Source: an uncultured Pelagibacteraceae bacterium | GTDB taxonomy: Bacteria; Pseudomonadota; Alphaproteobacteria; Pelagibacterales; Pelagibacteraceae | Length of the DNA: 64,000 bases | NCBI GenBank assembly: GCA_902583075.1 | Contig: CACHUN010000002.1 | Location: forward strand, 151,501 to 215,500 | Reading direction: 5' to 3' | Shown: positions 55,572 through 64,000 of the stretch, one piece after another | Layout: every line of letters starts with the position of its first letter | Position numbering within the stretch: position 1 is the stretch's first letter | Position numbers and translations under genes: made by a program | Notes under the pieces: generated by a model | What the model saw: the letters and a program-made list of their open reading frames with translations, nothing else | Databases searched by the model: none | What the model was told of the DNA's origin: nothing

Positions 55572-56569
55572 TTAAAGTTTCTTACGATTTTAATCAAATC
55601 TTCGACTATTTCAATTTTAGTTTCTGGTAAGATTCCATGTCCTAAATTAAATATGTATGGATGATCCTTAAAAATATGAAGATATTTTTCCACTTGTTTT
55701 TTTAGAGTTTCCTTATCAGTTAATAGTATTTTAGGGTCAAGCCCGCCCTGGATGGGGATTTTTATTTCTTTTACTATTTTTTCTGGATCAACATCATAAT
55801 CTATATTTACCGCATCTGGTTTAACTATTTCACAAAAATTTTTGTAATCTTTAATACCTCTTGGAAAACAAATTACAGGCACGCCTAATTGTTTAACATA
55901 TTCTACAATATTTAATGTGGGTATATAAATATATTCGGGAATTTTATCATTTAATAATCCTGCCCAACTATCAAAAATTTGAATTACTTTGGCTCCAGCC
56001 TCAACTTGATTTTTAATATGAACTTTTAAAAATTTTTCAATAATTCCTAATAGTCTATTTATTAGAAATTCATCTTTAAAAAATTCACCTGTTAGACCTT
56101 TTTTGGGTGATGATCTATTAATCATATATACAAGAATAGTCCATGGAGCTCCAACAAATCCTATCATATCTCTACTATCCATCAAAGGATCCTGGGAAGT
56201 TTTGGAAATTGCTTTGTAAACTTTATAAACTTTTTCTGTAAAATTAATTTCGTCAATATTTTTAATATTGTTTAAATCTATCTCCCCTAACTTTGGCCCG
56301 AAATTCTTTTCAAATTCTACCTTTTGGCCAAGACCGTACGGTAACATCAAAATATCAGAAAATATTACTGCACCATCAAAACCGAATCTTTTTATAGGTT
56401 GTAGAGTTATCTCAGATGCCAAATCACTATTTAAACAAAGTTTTATAAAGTCTTGGTTTTCTTTTCTTATTTCTCTAAACTCAGGCAAATATCTTCCCGC
56501 CTGTCTCATTAACCATATAGGATTAGTTCTAGTGTCTTTATTTTTAATGCAGTTAGTTATAAGGCTCAT
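55568..56569 (-). CDS. hemE: uroporphyrinogen decarboxylase
   Basis: Fourth-from-last heme-pathway step, uroporphyrinogen III to coproporphyrinogen III. The 333-residue protein has the family signature PIWLMRQAGRYLPEFR, the active-site Asp in FSDILMLPYGLG, and FNLGHGILPETK. First gene of hemE-hemH-hemJ; its upstream side is the candidate origin. In Caulobacter and Rickettsia hemE also borders oriC. Confidence 0.96.
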   Translation of the reverse strand: MSLITNCIKNKDTRTNPIWLMRQAGRYLPEFREIRKENQDFIKLCLNSDLASEITLQPIKRFGFDGAVIFSDILMLPYGLGQKVEFEKNFGPKLGEIDLNNIKNIDEINFTEKVYKVYKAISKTSQDPLMDSRDMIGFVGAPWTILVYMINRSSPKKGLTGEFFKDEFLINRLLGIIEKFLKVHIKNQVEAGAKVIQIFDSWAGLLNDKIPEYIYIPTLNIVEYVKQLGVPVICFPRGIKDYKNFCEIVKPDAVNIDYDVDPEKIVKEIKIPIQGGLDPKILLTDKETLKKQVEKYLHIFKDHPYIFNLGHGILPETKIEIVEDLIKIVRNFK

Positions 56570-56852
56570 ATAATTAGATATATATTATTTATTTAGTAGT
56601 ATTATGTATTGTGAATAACGTAAATTAGTCAATTTCCACATCTAATTAACTCATTATTAACAACCTAGATCTTAAATTATTAAGTGATTTCAACATTAAA
56701 TCTAAGTTTCTCATATTTAATATATATTATGTATAAGTATAATCACATTTTATAATTTAGTTAATTTTATGTACATAAAACTAAGCTTAACTAAATTTAA
56801 TAATAAATCTGTAATTTTCTTATTTTACTAATAGTTTATAAACATCTTATAC
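56570..56852. other. candidate chromosomal origin of replication (oriC)
   Basis: Longest non-coding stretch of the window, extremely AT-rich. TGTGAATAA at 56610-56618 (reverse TTATTCACA) is a perfect DnaA box TTATNCACA; weaker matches are ATTTCCACA (56632-56640) and TTATAAACA (56836-56844). It also holds a 16-bp palindrome at 56765-56780 and TTAA-N7-TTAAC at 56646-56661. Genes to the left (hemE to parB) run minus and those to the right (ppsR to dnaQ) run plus, diverging from this point as expected of co-directional replication. Position beside hemE matches known alphaproteobacterial origins. Origin function itself is inferred. Confidence 0.75.
56765..56780. repeat. 16-bp perfect palindrome in the origin region
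   Basis: TTTTATGTACATAAAA reads identically on both strands, 73 bases before ppsR. It could be a protein-binding site or a promoter element of ppsR; palindromes of this length are rare but AT-rich sequence raises their frequency. Confidence 0.75.
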
Positions 56853-57680
56853 ATGAAAAACTTATATCAAATTTACCTAATATCAGACTCAACTGGCGAA
56901 ACATTAGACAGGATTTTCTTAGCATTAAAAGCTCAATTTCCAAATTTTGAATATGAAACTAATCATTTTTCTTTCACACGAACTGAAAGTCAAACACTAA
57001 GTATTTTAACACAAGCTAAAAAAGACAAAAATTCAATAATATTATATACTATAGTAAATAGTAAACTTGCGAAATATCTTACAGAAAAAGCGTACGAAAG
57101 AGGAATACCATGTTTTGGGGTTCTGGGAGATTTAATCCTGAATTTTTCTAAAGTCTTAAATCAAAAAGCCTCACACCAACCAAGCGGTCAACACATTCTA
57201 AATGAAGAATACTATGACAGAATTGAAGCTATACAATTTACGATGAACCATGATGATGGTAATCAAACGGATGATATAGAGAAATCAGATATTATTTTAT
57301 TAGGTGTAAGCAGGACCAGCAAAACACCAACTTCTATTTATCTAGCAAATAGAGGGTTCAAAACTTCAAACATTCCACTAGTTAATAAAAAGTCTATACC
57401 ATCTAAAGTTACTGAAAAAAATTTTAGACCATGTGTCGTTGGTTTGGTTACAGAAGCAGAAAGATTATATGATTTAAGAAAAAATAGATTAAATTCTTTG
57501 AAAGAAGATCAAAATAGTGAATATGTAAATATTGATAAAATTAAAGATGAGCTAAATAGTGCTAGAAAATTATTCAAAGAGAATAATTGGCCAACGATAG
57601 ATGTAACAAGAAAATCAGTTGAGGAAACAGCAGCATCAGTAATAAAAATTTATGAGATAAAGAATAAAAAAAATGCATAG
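56853..57680 (+). CDS. pyruvate, phosphate dikinase regulatory protein (kinase/pyrophosphorylase)
   Basis: DUF299 bifunctional regulator that phosphorylates and dephosphorylates PPDK or PEP synthase. The 275-residue protein has the N-terminal YLISDSTGETLDRIFLA, the central P-loop-like GVSRTSKTPTSIYLANRG, and PLVNKKSIP. The partner enzyme is not in the window. Start overlaps a DnaA-like TTATACATG. First plus-strand gene right of the candidate origin; overlaps maf by eight bases. Confidence 0.93.
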   Translation: MKNLYQIYLISDSTGETLDRIFLALKAQFPNFEYETNHFSFTRTESQTLSILTQAKKDKNSIILYTIVNSKLAKYLTEKAYERGIPCFGVLGDLILNFSKVLNQKASHQPSGQHILNEEYYDRIEAIQFTMNHDDGNQTDDIEKSDIILLGVSRTSKTPTSIYLANRGFKTSNIPLVNKKSIPSKVTEKNFRPCVVGLVTEAERLYDLRKNRLNSLKEDQNSEYVNIDKIKDELNSARKLFKENNWPTIDVTRKSVEETAASVIKIYEIKNKKNA

Positions 57681-58257
57681 TATTATATTGGCATCAAAAA
57701 GTAAGGTTAGAAAAGAAATACTGAATAATCATAATGTCCTATGTGACGTTAAAATTTCAAATGTAGATGAAGGACCAATTAAAGAGAGCTTAATAAAAGA
57801 AGGGGCTTCGCCAGAAATCATTTCTAAAAATCTTGCTGAATTAAAAGCAAATAAAGTAAGTAAAAAAATGGACAACATCCTTGTTTTAGGCGCAGATAGC
57901 GTGATTGATTTGACCGGAGAGTTAATATCAAAACCAGAGAGTAGGGATGAGGCACTTAAAATTTTAAAAAAACTCAATGGAAAAAAACACTCTTTAATTA
58001 GTTCAGTTTGTATATCTAAAAATGGATCAATGATTTGGAATTACACAGATAAGGCGTATTTAACAATGAAAAATTTTTCTGAAGATGAACTAATACAGTA
58101 TCTTAGTAAAATTAGTGACGAAAACTTATATGCATATAATGTCTACCAAATTGAAGGAGAGGGAAGAACTTTATTTTCAAGAATCGATGGAGATGAAGAT
58201 ACCATAATGGGTTTACCTATTAAAAAAATTAAGGAATATTTAAAACTGCAAAAATGA
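57673..58257 (+). CDS. maf: Maf-like nucleoside triphosphate pyrophosphatase
   Basis: House-cleaning pyrophosphatase of modified dTTP/UTP. ILASKSKVRKEIL at the N-terminus, LGADSVIDL and SKPESRDEALKIL in the core, DNLYAYNVYQIEGEGRTLFSRIDGDEDTIMGLP-type region at the C-terminus (family motif, with ILGADSV the metal site). Length 194 is standard. Coupled to ppsR and, by ATGA overlap, to aroE. Confidence 0.93.
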   Translation: MHSIILASKSKVRKEILNNHNVLCDVKISNVDEGPIKESLIKEGASPEIISKNLAELKANKVSKKMDNILVLGADSVIDLTGELISKPESRDEALKILKKLNGKKHSLISSVCISKNGSMIWNYTDKAYLTMKNFSEDELIQYLSKISDENLYAYNVYQIEGEGRTLFSRIDGDEDTIMGLPIKKIKEYLKLQK

Positions 58258-59048
58258 AAAAATTTTTAGTAATTGGGAATCCAATTGAACATTCTTTGTC
58301 TCCAAAGTTACATAATTATTGGATAAAAAAAAATAGTTTAGATGCAATTTATGGAAAGTTGGAAACTTATGAAAATGATTTGTCTGAACTATGCAAATCT
58401 ATCAAAAAGAGAGATTTAGAGGGTTTAAATGTTACTGTTCCCTTTAAAAAATCTATAATACCTCACCTAGATATTTTAAGTAATAATGCATTAAGGACAC
58501 AATCTGTAAATACTATCTCATTAAACAGAGGTAATTTAATTGGCGATAACACTGATATTAATGGGTTTGAATTAAGTATAAGAAAATTAAATTATGATGT
58601 TAGTGATAAGACAGTTCTGATATTGGGTGCTGGTGGGGTTGTGCCATCAATAATTTTTTCACTGTTAAGGATGAAAGTATCGAAAATATTTTTGAGTAAC
58701 AGAACTAAAAAAAAAGCTGATAATTTAAAAAATTTATTCAACGAGATTAATGTTATAGAATGGGGTGATTTACCAAAGTTTGATATGATTATAAATGCCA
58801 CTACTTTAGGTTTAAATAAAGCAGATAAATTTGGCATAGACTTTACTCAGGCTGGTCAAAATAAGTTTTTCTATGACGTTATATACGCACCATTTCAAAC
58901 AGAGTTTTCAAAGGCAGGAAATGCAAAGAGTAATACAATTGAAAATGGTTTAAATATGTTTTTATTTCAGGGCCAACAAGCTTTTAATATCTGGCATAAT
59001 GTCGAACCAGAAATTAACAAAGAATTAATTGAATTTATAAAAAAATAA
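58254..59048 (+). CDS. aroE: shikimate dehydrogenase
   Basis: Reduces 3-dehydroshikimate in aromatic amino-acid synthesis. The 264-residue protein has the substrate motif GNPIEHSLSPKLHN, LNVTVPFKKSI (catalytic Lys) and NTDINGFELS (Asp), the NADP-binding GAGGVVPSI and the C-terminal QGQQAFNIW. Coupled to maf. Confidence 0.95.
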   Translation: MKKFLVIGNPIEHSLSPKLHNYWIKKNSLDAIYGKLETYENDLSELCKSIKKRDLEGLNVTVPFKKSIIPHLDILSNNALRTQSVNTISLNRGNLIGDNTDINGFELSIRKLNYDVSDKTVLILGAGGVVPSIIFSLLRMKVSKIFLSNRTKKKADNLKNLFNEINVIEWGDLPKFDMIINATTLGLNKADKFGIDFTQAGQNKFFYDVIYAPFQTEFSKAGNAKSNTIENGLNMFLFQGQQAFNIWHNVEPEINKELIEFIKK

Positions 59049-59071
59049 AACCATGAGATTTAAAATTAAAT

Positions 59072-59665
59072 ATGATTAGAGTTGGAATAATTGGTGGTAT
59101 AGGTTCAGGAAAGTCTTTTATTTCAAAGCTTTTCGGATATCCAGTATTTAATGCAGACGATGAAGTAAAATATATTTATAAAAAAAATAAAGAGTGTTTT
59201 TATAAATTAAAAAAAAAATTACCAAAATTTATAAAAACATTTCCTATAAAAAAAAAAGAGCTCATATCCTCCATAAACTCAAACAAGAAAAATCTTAAAA
59301 TTATATCTGCCGTCGTTCACCCATTGGTAAGAAAAAAAATGAAAGAATTTATAATAAGAAATAAGAAGAGTGAAATGATTATTTTTGACATCCCTTTATT
59401 AATAGAAAATAAACTCAATAAAAAAAAAGATATAATTATCTTTATTAAATCAAAGAAAAACAAAGTCTTAAACAGATTAAAAAAAAGACCTAACTTTAAT
59501 GAAAAATTGATAAGGAATCTTAAAGAAAATCAGGTTATCTTATCTAAAAAAAAAAAGTTAGCTGACTATGTCATTAACAATAATTTTTCAGCAACTGTGA
59601 TGAAAAAAAAAATTAAACTAATTAAAAAAAAAATTTTAAATGAAAGAAATAGTTCTAGATACTGA
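59072..59665 (+). CDS. coaE: dephospho-CoA kinase
   Basis: Last step of CoA synthesis. P-loop GIIGGIGSGKS at the N-terminus, NADDEVK, PLLIENKL and the NNFS-type C-terminal tail; 197 residues. Very Lys-rich, reflecting AT bias. Starts 23 bases after aroE and overlaps dnaQ by 26 bases. Confidence 0.94.
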   Translation: MIRVGIIGGIGSGKSFISKLFGYPVFNADDEVKYIYKKNKECFYKLKKKLPKFIKTFPIKKKELISSINSNKKNLKIISAVVHPLVRKKMKEFIIRNKKSEMIIFDIPLLIENKLNKKKDIIIFIKSKKNKVLNRLKKRPNFNEKLIRNLKENQVILSKKKKLADYVINNNFSATVMKKKIKLIKKKILNERNSSRY

Positions 59666-60305
59666 GACAACGGGCTTATCAGTAAGAGATGGGCATAGAA
59701 TTGTTGAAATTGGTTGTATAGAATTAGATAATTTAGTACCGACAAAAAATATATTTCATTATTATCTTAACCCTGAAAGAAAAGTATCAGAAAAAGCATT
59801 TGAAGTTCACGGCTATTCTGATGAATTTTTAGCTACAAAAAATAAATTTGCTGATATAGCTGATGATTTTATAGATTTTATCAAGGATAAAAAAATTATA
59901 ATACATAATGCTGAATTTGATATTGGCCACTTAAATAATGAATTAGCTTTAATTAGAAAACCAAAAATAAGTAATGCAAAGATTATTGATACACTTGAAT
60001 TGGCTAGGAATAAATTTCCTGGTTCAGGAATTAGTTTAGATGCATTATGTAAGAGATTTAGAATTGATAATTCTAGAAGAGAAAAACATACAGCTTTAGT
60101 CGATTGTGAATTACTTGCTAAAGTATATATCAATTTAATAGATCAAAAAGAACCAAAATTAAATTTAGATGAGAAAGATGACATTAAAGCTTCAAATTTT
60201 GTTTTAGAGAAAGATTATTGTAAAAAAATTGTAACTCCAAGTAAACAAGAATTATTTAACCATGATGAATTTTTAAAAAAAAATCTTAAAAAAAATTATT
60301 TTTAA
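59640..60305 (+). CDS. dnaQ: DNA polymerase III epsilon subunit (proofreading exonuclease)
   Basis: DEDDh exonuclease. Exo I VLDTETTGLS, Exo II HNAEFDIGHLNNEL, Exo III HTALVDCELLAKVY are intact. At 221 residues it is slightly shorter than E. coli DnaQ; the tail still can bind the polymerase. Overlaps the end of coaE; stop interlocks with secB (60302-60305). The coaE-dnaQ-secB order is standard for alphaproteobacteria. Confidence 0.95.
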   Translation: MKEIVLDTETTGLSVRDGHRIVEIGCIELDNLVPTKNIFHYYLNPERKVSEKAFEVHGYSDEFLATKNKFADIADDFIDFIKDKKIIIHNAEFDIGHLNNELALIRKPKISNAKIIDTLELARNKFPGSGISLDALCKRFRIDNSRREKHTALVDCELLAKVYINLIDQKEPKLNLDEKDDIKASNFVLEKDYCKKIVTPSKQELFNHDEFLKKNLKKNYF

Positions 60306-60724
60306 TTTAATTTCTCACTATATAACTTTTCAAAATCAATTTTTGAACCAAATTGTAAATCAGGTAATCCAGAATTTCTAAGAATAGTTAAAAATTTTTC
60401 CTCTAATTCTGGATATATTTTTGTTTGAAGATCACTTAATATTATTTTTTCTAATTCTGTCTTCCTTATTTGTATGTCATTTATTTCAATTACAGTTGCG
60501 TAAGCTATTTGAAAAAAACCTCTCTCTTTTTTTTTATTAGGATTTTCATAAGTAAGAGTTGTCAAAACTTCAATCATTTTTCTTTTTAATGGTTTTGATT
60601 TTATATCAACCTTTATTTTATATTCTGGAATCGTATTTCGAATAGTTACCAGGGCCTCTGGACTAGGTATTTCTACTGACAAATCTTGAATGTAACTTAC
60701 AACGATTTTATATTTATTTTCCAT
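60302..60724 (-). CDS. secB: protein-export chaperone SecB
   Basis: Tetrameric chaperone that keeps preproteins unfolded for SecA. The 140-residue protein has the SecB core (YIQDLSVEIPSPEAL N-terminus, IAYATVIEIND, LEKIILSDLQTKIYPELEEKFLTILRNSGLP). Overlaps fxsA by 11 bases. Confidence 0.92.
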   Translation of the reverse strand: MENKYKIVVSYIQDLSVEIPSPEALVTIRNTIPEYKIKVDIKSKPLKRKMIEVLTTLTYENPNKKKERGFFQIAYATVIEINDIQIRKTELEKIILSDLQTKIYPELEEKFLTILRNSGLPDLQFGSKIDFEKLYSEKLN

Positions 60725-61148
60725 CTTTGTCCTCTATATCCTCATATTCACCTTCAATATAATTTTTTTTGTTATCTTTATTTTCATTTTTTTTTGTTGC
60801 TGAATATTTTTTTGAATACTTGCTTAAAATTACTTTTCTAGTAATCGGGAAAATTAATAATATGCCCATTATATCTGTCGCAAATCCTGGTAAAATTAGA
60901 AGTATTGCTGCAAAAGCTATTGCTGCACCAGAAACTATCTCATAAAGTGGCAGTTCATTTTTAACTAATTGGGACATCCCTGAACGCAATGTGTTAAATC
61001 CCTCATATCTCGCATACCAAATACCTACGACAGCAGTCATTAAAATTAATAAAATGGTGTTTAATGCACCAATTTCTGATCCAACCTTTATAAATAAGTA
61101 GATTTCAATAAGAGGTATCCCTAAAATAAGAATTATTGCTGTGTTCAT
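60714..61148 (-). CDS. fxsA: FxsA family inner-membrane protein
   Basis: A 144-residue membrane protein with helices at 3-20, 26-45 and 75-98 and the FxsA signatures IPLIEIYLFIKVGSEIG and ILLILPGFATDIMG. E. coli FxsA influences F-exclusion of phage T7; its cell role is unknown. Precedes secB in the operon, divergent from the Tim44-like gene. Confidence 0.9.
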   Translation of the reverse strand: MNTAIILILGIPLIEIYLFIKVGSEIGALNTILLILMTAVVGIWYARYEGFNTLRSGMSQLVKNELPLYEIVSGAAIAFAAILLILPGFATDIMGILLIFPITRKVILSKYSKKYSATKKNENKDNKKNYIEGEYEDIEDKDGK

Positions 61149-61206
61149 TTGTCTATAATGTAAATTGCAGGTTGAAATTAATCAACATAGTAAATATTAT
61201 TAGTAT

Positions 61207-61797
61207 ATGAGTTACAGCTTTGAGTACATCGATATAATATTATTAGCCATGATTGCAGGTTTTATTTTTCTTAGATTAAGAGGAATTTTAGGTAAAAAAA
61301 CAGGATTTGAGGAAAATATCAATTCAAGTTTCCCTCATGAGGAAGTTCCAGAAACTAAGGCCTCAGCAGTTTTAAATGCTGAAACTTTTGATGATGCAGC
61401 AAAAAAAGACTTTTTGAATGGTGCCAAAATAGCTTATGAAAGTATCATTACTAGTTTTTCTAAAGGTGATCTAAAATCTATAAAAAATCTTTTAGCAAAA
61501 GAGGTATACGATCAATTTGACGAAGCAATTAAAGATAAAAAATCAAGAAATGTTACATCCGATACTACATTTATTGGTATTAATTCTGCAGAAATCAAAG
61601 AGCATAATCAAAATAAAAATATGCTTGAAGTAACTGTTGAATTTGTAAGTGAAATAATATCTTGCATCAAAGATAAAGATAATAAAGTTGTATCAGGTGA
61701 TGCTCAAAAAGTTAAGAAAGTGCTAGATACTTGGAAATTTACAAAAGATAGCACATCAAAAAATCCTAACTGGTTAATAGTAGACACCCAAGCTTAG
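61207..61797 (+). CDS. Tim44/TimA-like domain protein
   Basis: A 196-residue inner-membrane-tethered protein: N-terminal hydrophobic helix (YIDIILLAMIAGFIFLRLRG), charged linker, and a Tim44-like domain from about residue 60 (FLNGAKIAYESIITSFSKGDLKSI). Alphaproteobacterial relatives (TimA) are thought ancestral to mitochondrial Tim44. Position beside secB/fxsA is conserved. Downstream is the Smr gene, without the mltA gene that usually lies between. Confidence 0.88.
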   Translation: MSYSFEYIDIILLAMIAGFIFLRLRGILGKKTGFEENINSSFPHEEVPETKASAVLNAETFDDAAKKDFLNGAKIAYESIITSFSKGDLKSIKNLLAKEVYDQFDEAIKDKKSRNVTSDTTFIGINSAEIKEHNQNKNMLEVTVEFVSEIISCIKDKDNKVVSGDAQKVKKVLDTWKFTKDSTSKNPNWLIVDTQA

Positions 61798-62223
61798 TTG
61801 ATTAAAAAAATATCAGACAAAGATAAACAAGATTGGCAAAATTTCTTAAATAGTTCTGATAAATTAGAAAATAAAGATCAAAAAATATCTATAGCAACTA
61901 AAAGATATATTGAAAGATCTATTGATTTGCATGGTTATACCTTAGAGGAAGCAAATCAAAAGATGACTTCTTACATTGAAGAGTGTTATGCAAATGGAGT
62001 TAACAAAATTAGTGTTATTACAGGAAAGGGTCTTAGATCTAAAAATTTAAATGACCCATATCAATCTAGCAATTTGAGTATACTAAAACACTCAGTACCT
62101 AATTTTATAAAAGGTAGTAATCATTTAATGAGCAAAATTATAAGTATTGATTTTGAGGCTGTTGAAAACCCATCCGTTGGAAATTTTGATATTTTTTTAA
62201 GAAAAAAAAAAAAAGAATTATAA
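61798..62223 (+). CDS. Smr-domain protein
   Basis: A 141-residue protein with an Smr domain ([23 protein letters not shown] and [12 protein letters not shown]), the small MutS2-related fold with nuclease-like activity in some relatives. The TTG start immediately follows the Tim44-like stop. The 3' end overlaps hslU. The DLHG and TGKG motifs needed for nuclease activity are present. Confidence 0.86.
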   Translation: MIKKISDKDKQDWQNFLNSSDKLENKDQKISIATKRYIERSIDLHGYTLEEANQKMTSYIEECYANGVNKISVITGKGLRSKNLNDPYQSSNLSILKHSVPNFIKGSNHLMSKIISIDFEAVENPSVGNFDIFLRKKKKEL

Positions 62224-63588
62224 AATAAATTTTGATAAATCTGCGTCTTTAACAAGTTCACCAATATTTTTCTTAATATACTCCGAGTCTATACTGATTT
62301 TTTCACCAGCTCTATCTGTTGCTGTAAAACTTATTTCATCTAAAACTCTTTCAATAATAGTATGTAGTCTTCTAGCACCTATATTTTCGACAGTTGTGTT
62401 TACTTCACTTGCAATTGTTGCGATGGTATCAATTCCATCTTCAGTAAATTCCAAATCAACGTTTTCAGTTTTAAGTAAAGCTTTGTATTGTTTAATTAAA
62501 CTATTATCTGGCTCTTTTAAAATTCGCTTAAAATCCTCACTATTCAATGCATCTAGCTCAACTCTGATCGGCAATCTTCCTTGAAGCTCAGGTAAAAGAT
62601 CTGATGGTTTTGCTAATTGGAAAGCTCCTGAAGCTATAAATAATATATGGTCTGTTTTAATTGGACCATATTTAGTACTTACTGTTGTCCCTTCTATTAA
62701 TGGAAGCAGATCCCTTTGCACACCTTCTCTTGATACATCACCACCGACTCTATCAGTTCGTGCTGAAATTTTATCTATCTCATCTAAAAAAACAATACCA
62801 TTGTTCTCAGTTGTGTTTTTTGCAGATTTAATAATTTTATCTTGTTCGATTAATTTATCAGCTTCTTCGTTAAGTAAAATTTCATGAGACTCTTTTACTG
62901 ACATTTTCTTCTTCTTAGCTTTTTGACCCATTGATTTACCAAGCATGTCTGAAATGTTAATCATTCCAACGTTTGCACCTGGCATACCAGGAATCTCGAA
63001 TGACGGCATTCCACCACCACTCTCAGTTACAGCTATTTCAATTTCGTTATCATCTAAATCACCATCTCTTAATCTTTTCCTAAAACTTTCTCTAGTTGCA
63101 ACACTTGCTTTATTACCTACTATTGCATCAAGAACTCTGTCCTCCGCTAATTTTTGTGCCTTAGCATGAACTTCTTTTCTTTTTTTAACTTTCTCCATTG
63201 CTATAGCAATTTCTAAAAGATCTCTAATTATTTGTTCAACATCTCTTCCGACGTAACCTACTTCAGTAAATCTTGTCGCCTCAACTTTAACAAACGGTGC
63301 CTCAGCTAATTTTGATAATCTTCTAGATATTTCAGTTTTACCAACTCCTGTTGGTCCCATCATCAAAATATTTTTTGGAAGCACTTCATCTTTCATATCA
63401 CCTTCTAAAGCTTGCCTTCTCCATCTATTTCTTAAAGCAATTGCAACAGCTCTTTTTGCATTATTCTGTCCAACTACAAATCTATCTAATTCAGAAACTA
63501 TTTCTCTTGGAGATAATGAATTTTGAATATTATTTTTTTCTTTTTTTACTTTTGCGTTTGGTAGAGTTGCAACGTTTGATTTTTCCAT
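62218..63588 (-). CDS. hslU: ATP-dependent protease ATPase subunit HslU
   Basis: AAA+ unfoldase of the HslUV protease. In 456 residues: [26 protein letters not shown] start, Walker [19 protein letters not shown] domain (about 110-240), Walker [12 protein letters not shown] and sensor [11 protein letters not shown]. Directly follows hslV. Confidence 0.96.
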   Translation of the reverse strand: MEKSNVATLPNAKVKKEKNNIQNSLSPREIVSELDRFVVGQNNAKRAVAIALRNRWRRQALEGDMKDEVLPKNILMMGPTGVGKTEISRRLSKLAEAPFVKVEATRFTEVGYVGRDVEQIIRDLLEIAIAMEKVKKRKEVHAKAQKLAEDRVLDAIVGNKASVATRESFRKRLRDGDLDDNEIEIAVTESGGGMPSFEIPGMPGANVGMINISDMLGKSMGQKAKKKKMSVKESHEILLNEEADKLIEQDKIIKSAKNTTENNGIVFLDEIDKISARTDRVGGDVSREGVQRDLLPLIEGTTVSTKYGPIKTDHILFIASGAFQLAKPSDLLPELQGRLPIRVELDALNSEDFKRILKEPDNSLIKQYKALLKTENVDLEFTEDGIDTIATIASEVNTTVENIGARRLHTIIERVLDEISFTATDRAGEKISIDSEYIKKNIGELVKDADLSKFIL

Positions 63589-64000
63589 TTAAATTTTCTC
63601 TATGTTCAAATTATCATTTGTGAAAACACATATTTCAGAAGCAACTTTAATTGCTTTTTTTGCAACTTCTTCTGCGGACAAATCTGTATCCATTAATACT
63701 TTTGCAGAAGCTAGTGCGTAATTTCCACCAGAACCAATTCCAATAACATCTCCTTCAGGCTCCAAAACATCACCAGTTCCAGAGATAATAAAACTATTTT
63801 CTTTATCACCAACAGCCATCAAGGCTTCTAATCTTCTTAAATACTTATCTGTTCGCCAATCTTTAGCTAATTCAACAGCTGCTCTTGCCAAATTTCCAGC
63901 ATGTTTTTCTAGCTTAGACTCTAATCTTTCAAATAATGTTAAGGCATCGGCAGTGGACCCTGCAAAACCTGCTATCACATTTCTTTTCTCAATCTTACGA
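63589..64000 (-). CDS. hslV: ATP-dependent protease proteolytic subunit HslV (5' end outside window)
   Basis: Threonine-protease subunit of HslUV. About 136 C-terminal residues are visible, beginning [19 protein letters not shown], the family core; [14 protein letters not shown] is also present. The frame is open to the last bases, so the GTG at 63978 is not the true start; the catalytic N-terminal Thr and about 40 residues lie outside. Confidence 0.93.
   Translation of the reverse strand, partial: RKIEKRNVIAGFAGSTADALTLFERLESKLEKHAGNLARAAVELAKDWRTDKYLRRLEALMAVGDKENSFIISGTGDVLEPEGDVIGIGSGGNYALASAKVLMDTDLSAEEVAKKAIKVASEICVFTNDNLNIEKI

Noticed and set aside
1..64000. tRNA or rRNA genes, CRISPR arrays, insertion sequences, prophage
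   Set aside because: No spacer other than 41575-41781 and 56570-56852 could hold a tRNA and neither shows a cloverleaf or CCA-type end; no transposase, integrase or repeat-spacer pattern was seen.

Overview
The window is a gene-dense, very AT-rich chromosomal segment of a streamlined alphaproteobacterium, most likely a SAR11 / Candidatus Pelagibacter-type organism. This rests on alphaproteobacterial gene order (fabA-fabB-fabI; tsaB-fur-miaB-phoH-ybeY; nusA-infB-rbfA-rpsO-pnp; grpE-dnaK-dnaJ-dapB; hemE-hemH-hemJ-rho-mnmE-mnmG-rsmG-parA-parB-holA-lptE-leuS; ppsR-maf-aroE-coaE-dnaQ-secB; hslU-hslV), Lys/Asn/Ile-rich proteins, small proteins, and spacers that are almost absent. Of twelve convergent gene pairs, eight overlap at their 3' ends. 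No tRNA, rRNA, CRISPR array, insertion sequence or prophage was seen. No gene-free stretch exceeds 300 bases; the longest (56570-56852, 283 bases) is the probable replication origin.

Region by region. 1-2961 (+): end of fabA, then fabB and fabI (unsaturated fatty acid synthesis), a 49-residue membrane protein and a Tat-type exported MsrB. 2965-9841 (-): an ABM-domain protein and the transcription/translation operon nusA-infB-rbfA-rpsO-pnp, without rimP, ylxR or truB. A sigma70-like promoter followed by an intrinsic terminator sits just before nusA. 9937-16839 (-): an eight-gene operon tsaB-fur-2OG oxygenase-miaB-phoH-ybeY-lnt-metK. 16787-22066: a secreted polysaccharide deacetylase (+), then bax-like glucosaminidase, nfu, trpS and murJ (-). 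22115-27619: malic enzyme/phosphotransacetylase fusion, BON lipoprotein, rsmI, a periplasmic-binding (LpoA-like) protein and rdgB. 27655-31562 (+): grpE-dnaK-dnaJ and a 33-residue membrane peptide. 31559-33757 (-): two secreted accessory proteins, one cysteine-rich and one of the FG-GAP/ASPIC-UnbV type. 33797-36156 (+): dapB, nth and a PfkB kinase. 36146-41574: an ArfA-like 40-residue ribosome-rescue gene, a TPR-methyltransferase, an orphan winged-helix regulator, an L,D-transpeptidase, yggS, a degenerate ThiE-like gene and a major porin.

41782-63999 is the origin-proximal region. DUF3576 lipoprotein, leuS, lptE and holA (+) converge on parB-parA-rsmG-mnmG (-). A near-perfect parS site (15/16) lies in rsmG and a second parS-like palindrome in mnmG. 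mnmE, a sulfotransferase inserted on the opposite strand, rho, hemJ, hemH and hemE follow. The hemE-ppsR spacer has a perfect DnaA-box match, and most genes run away from it on both sides, as expected of oriC. Beyond it come ppsR-maf-aroE-coaE-dnaQ (+), secB and fxsA (-), a Tim44-like and an Smr-domain gene (+), and hslU-hslV (-, hslV cut by the window end).

The strongest unlisted items are the unannotated ArfA-like gene, the parS pair with the adjacent candidate oriC, the terminator-in-leader arrangement before nusA, and the inserted secreted-protein pair and sulfotransferase.
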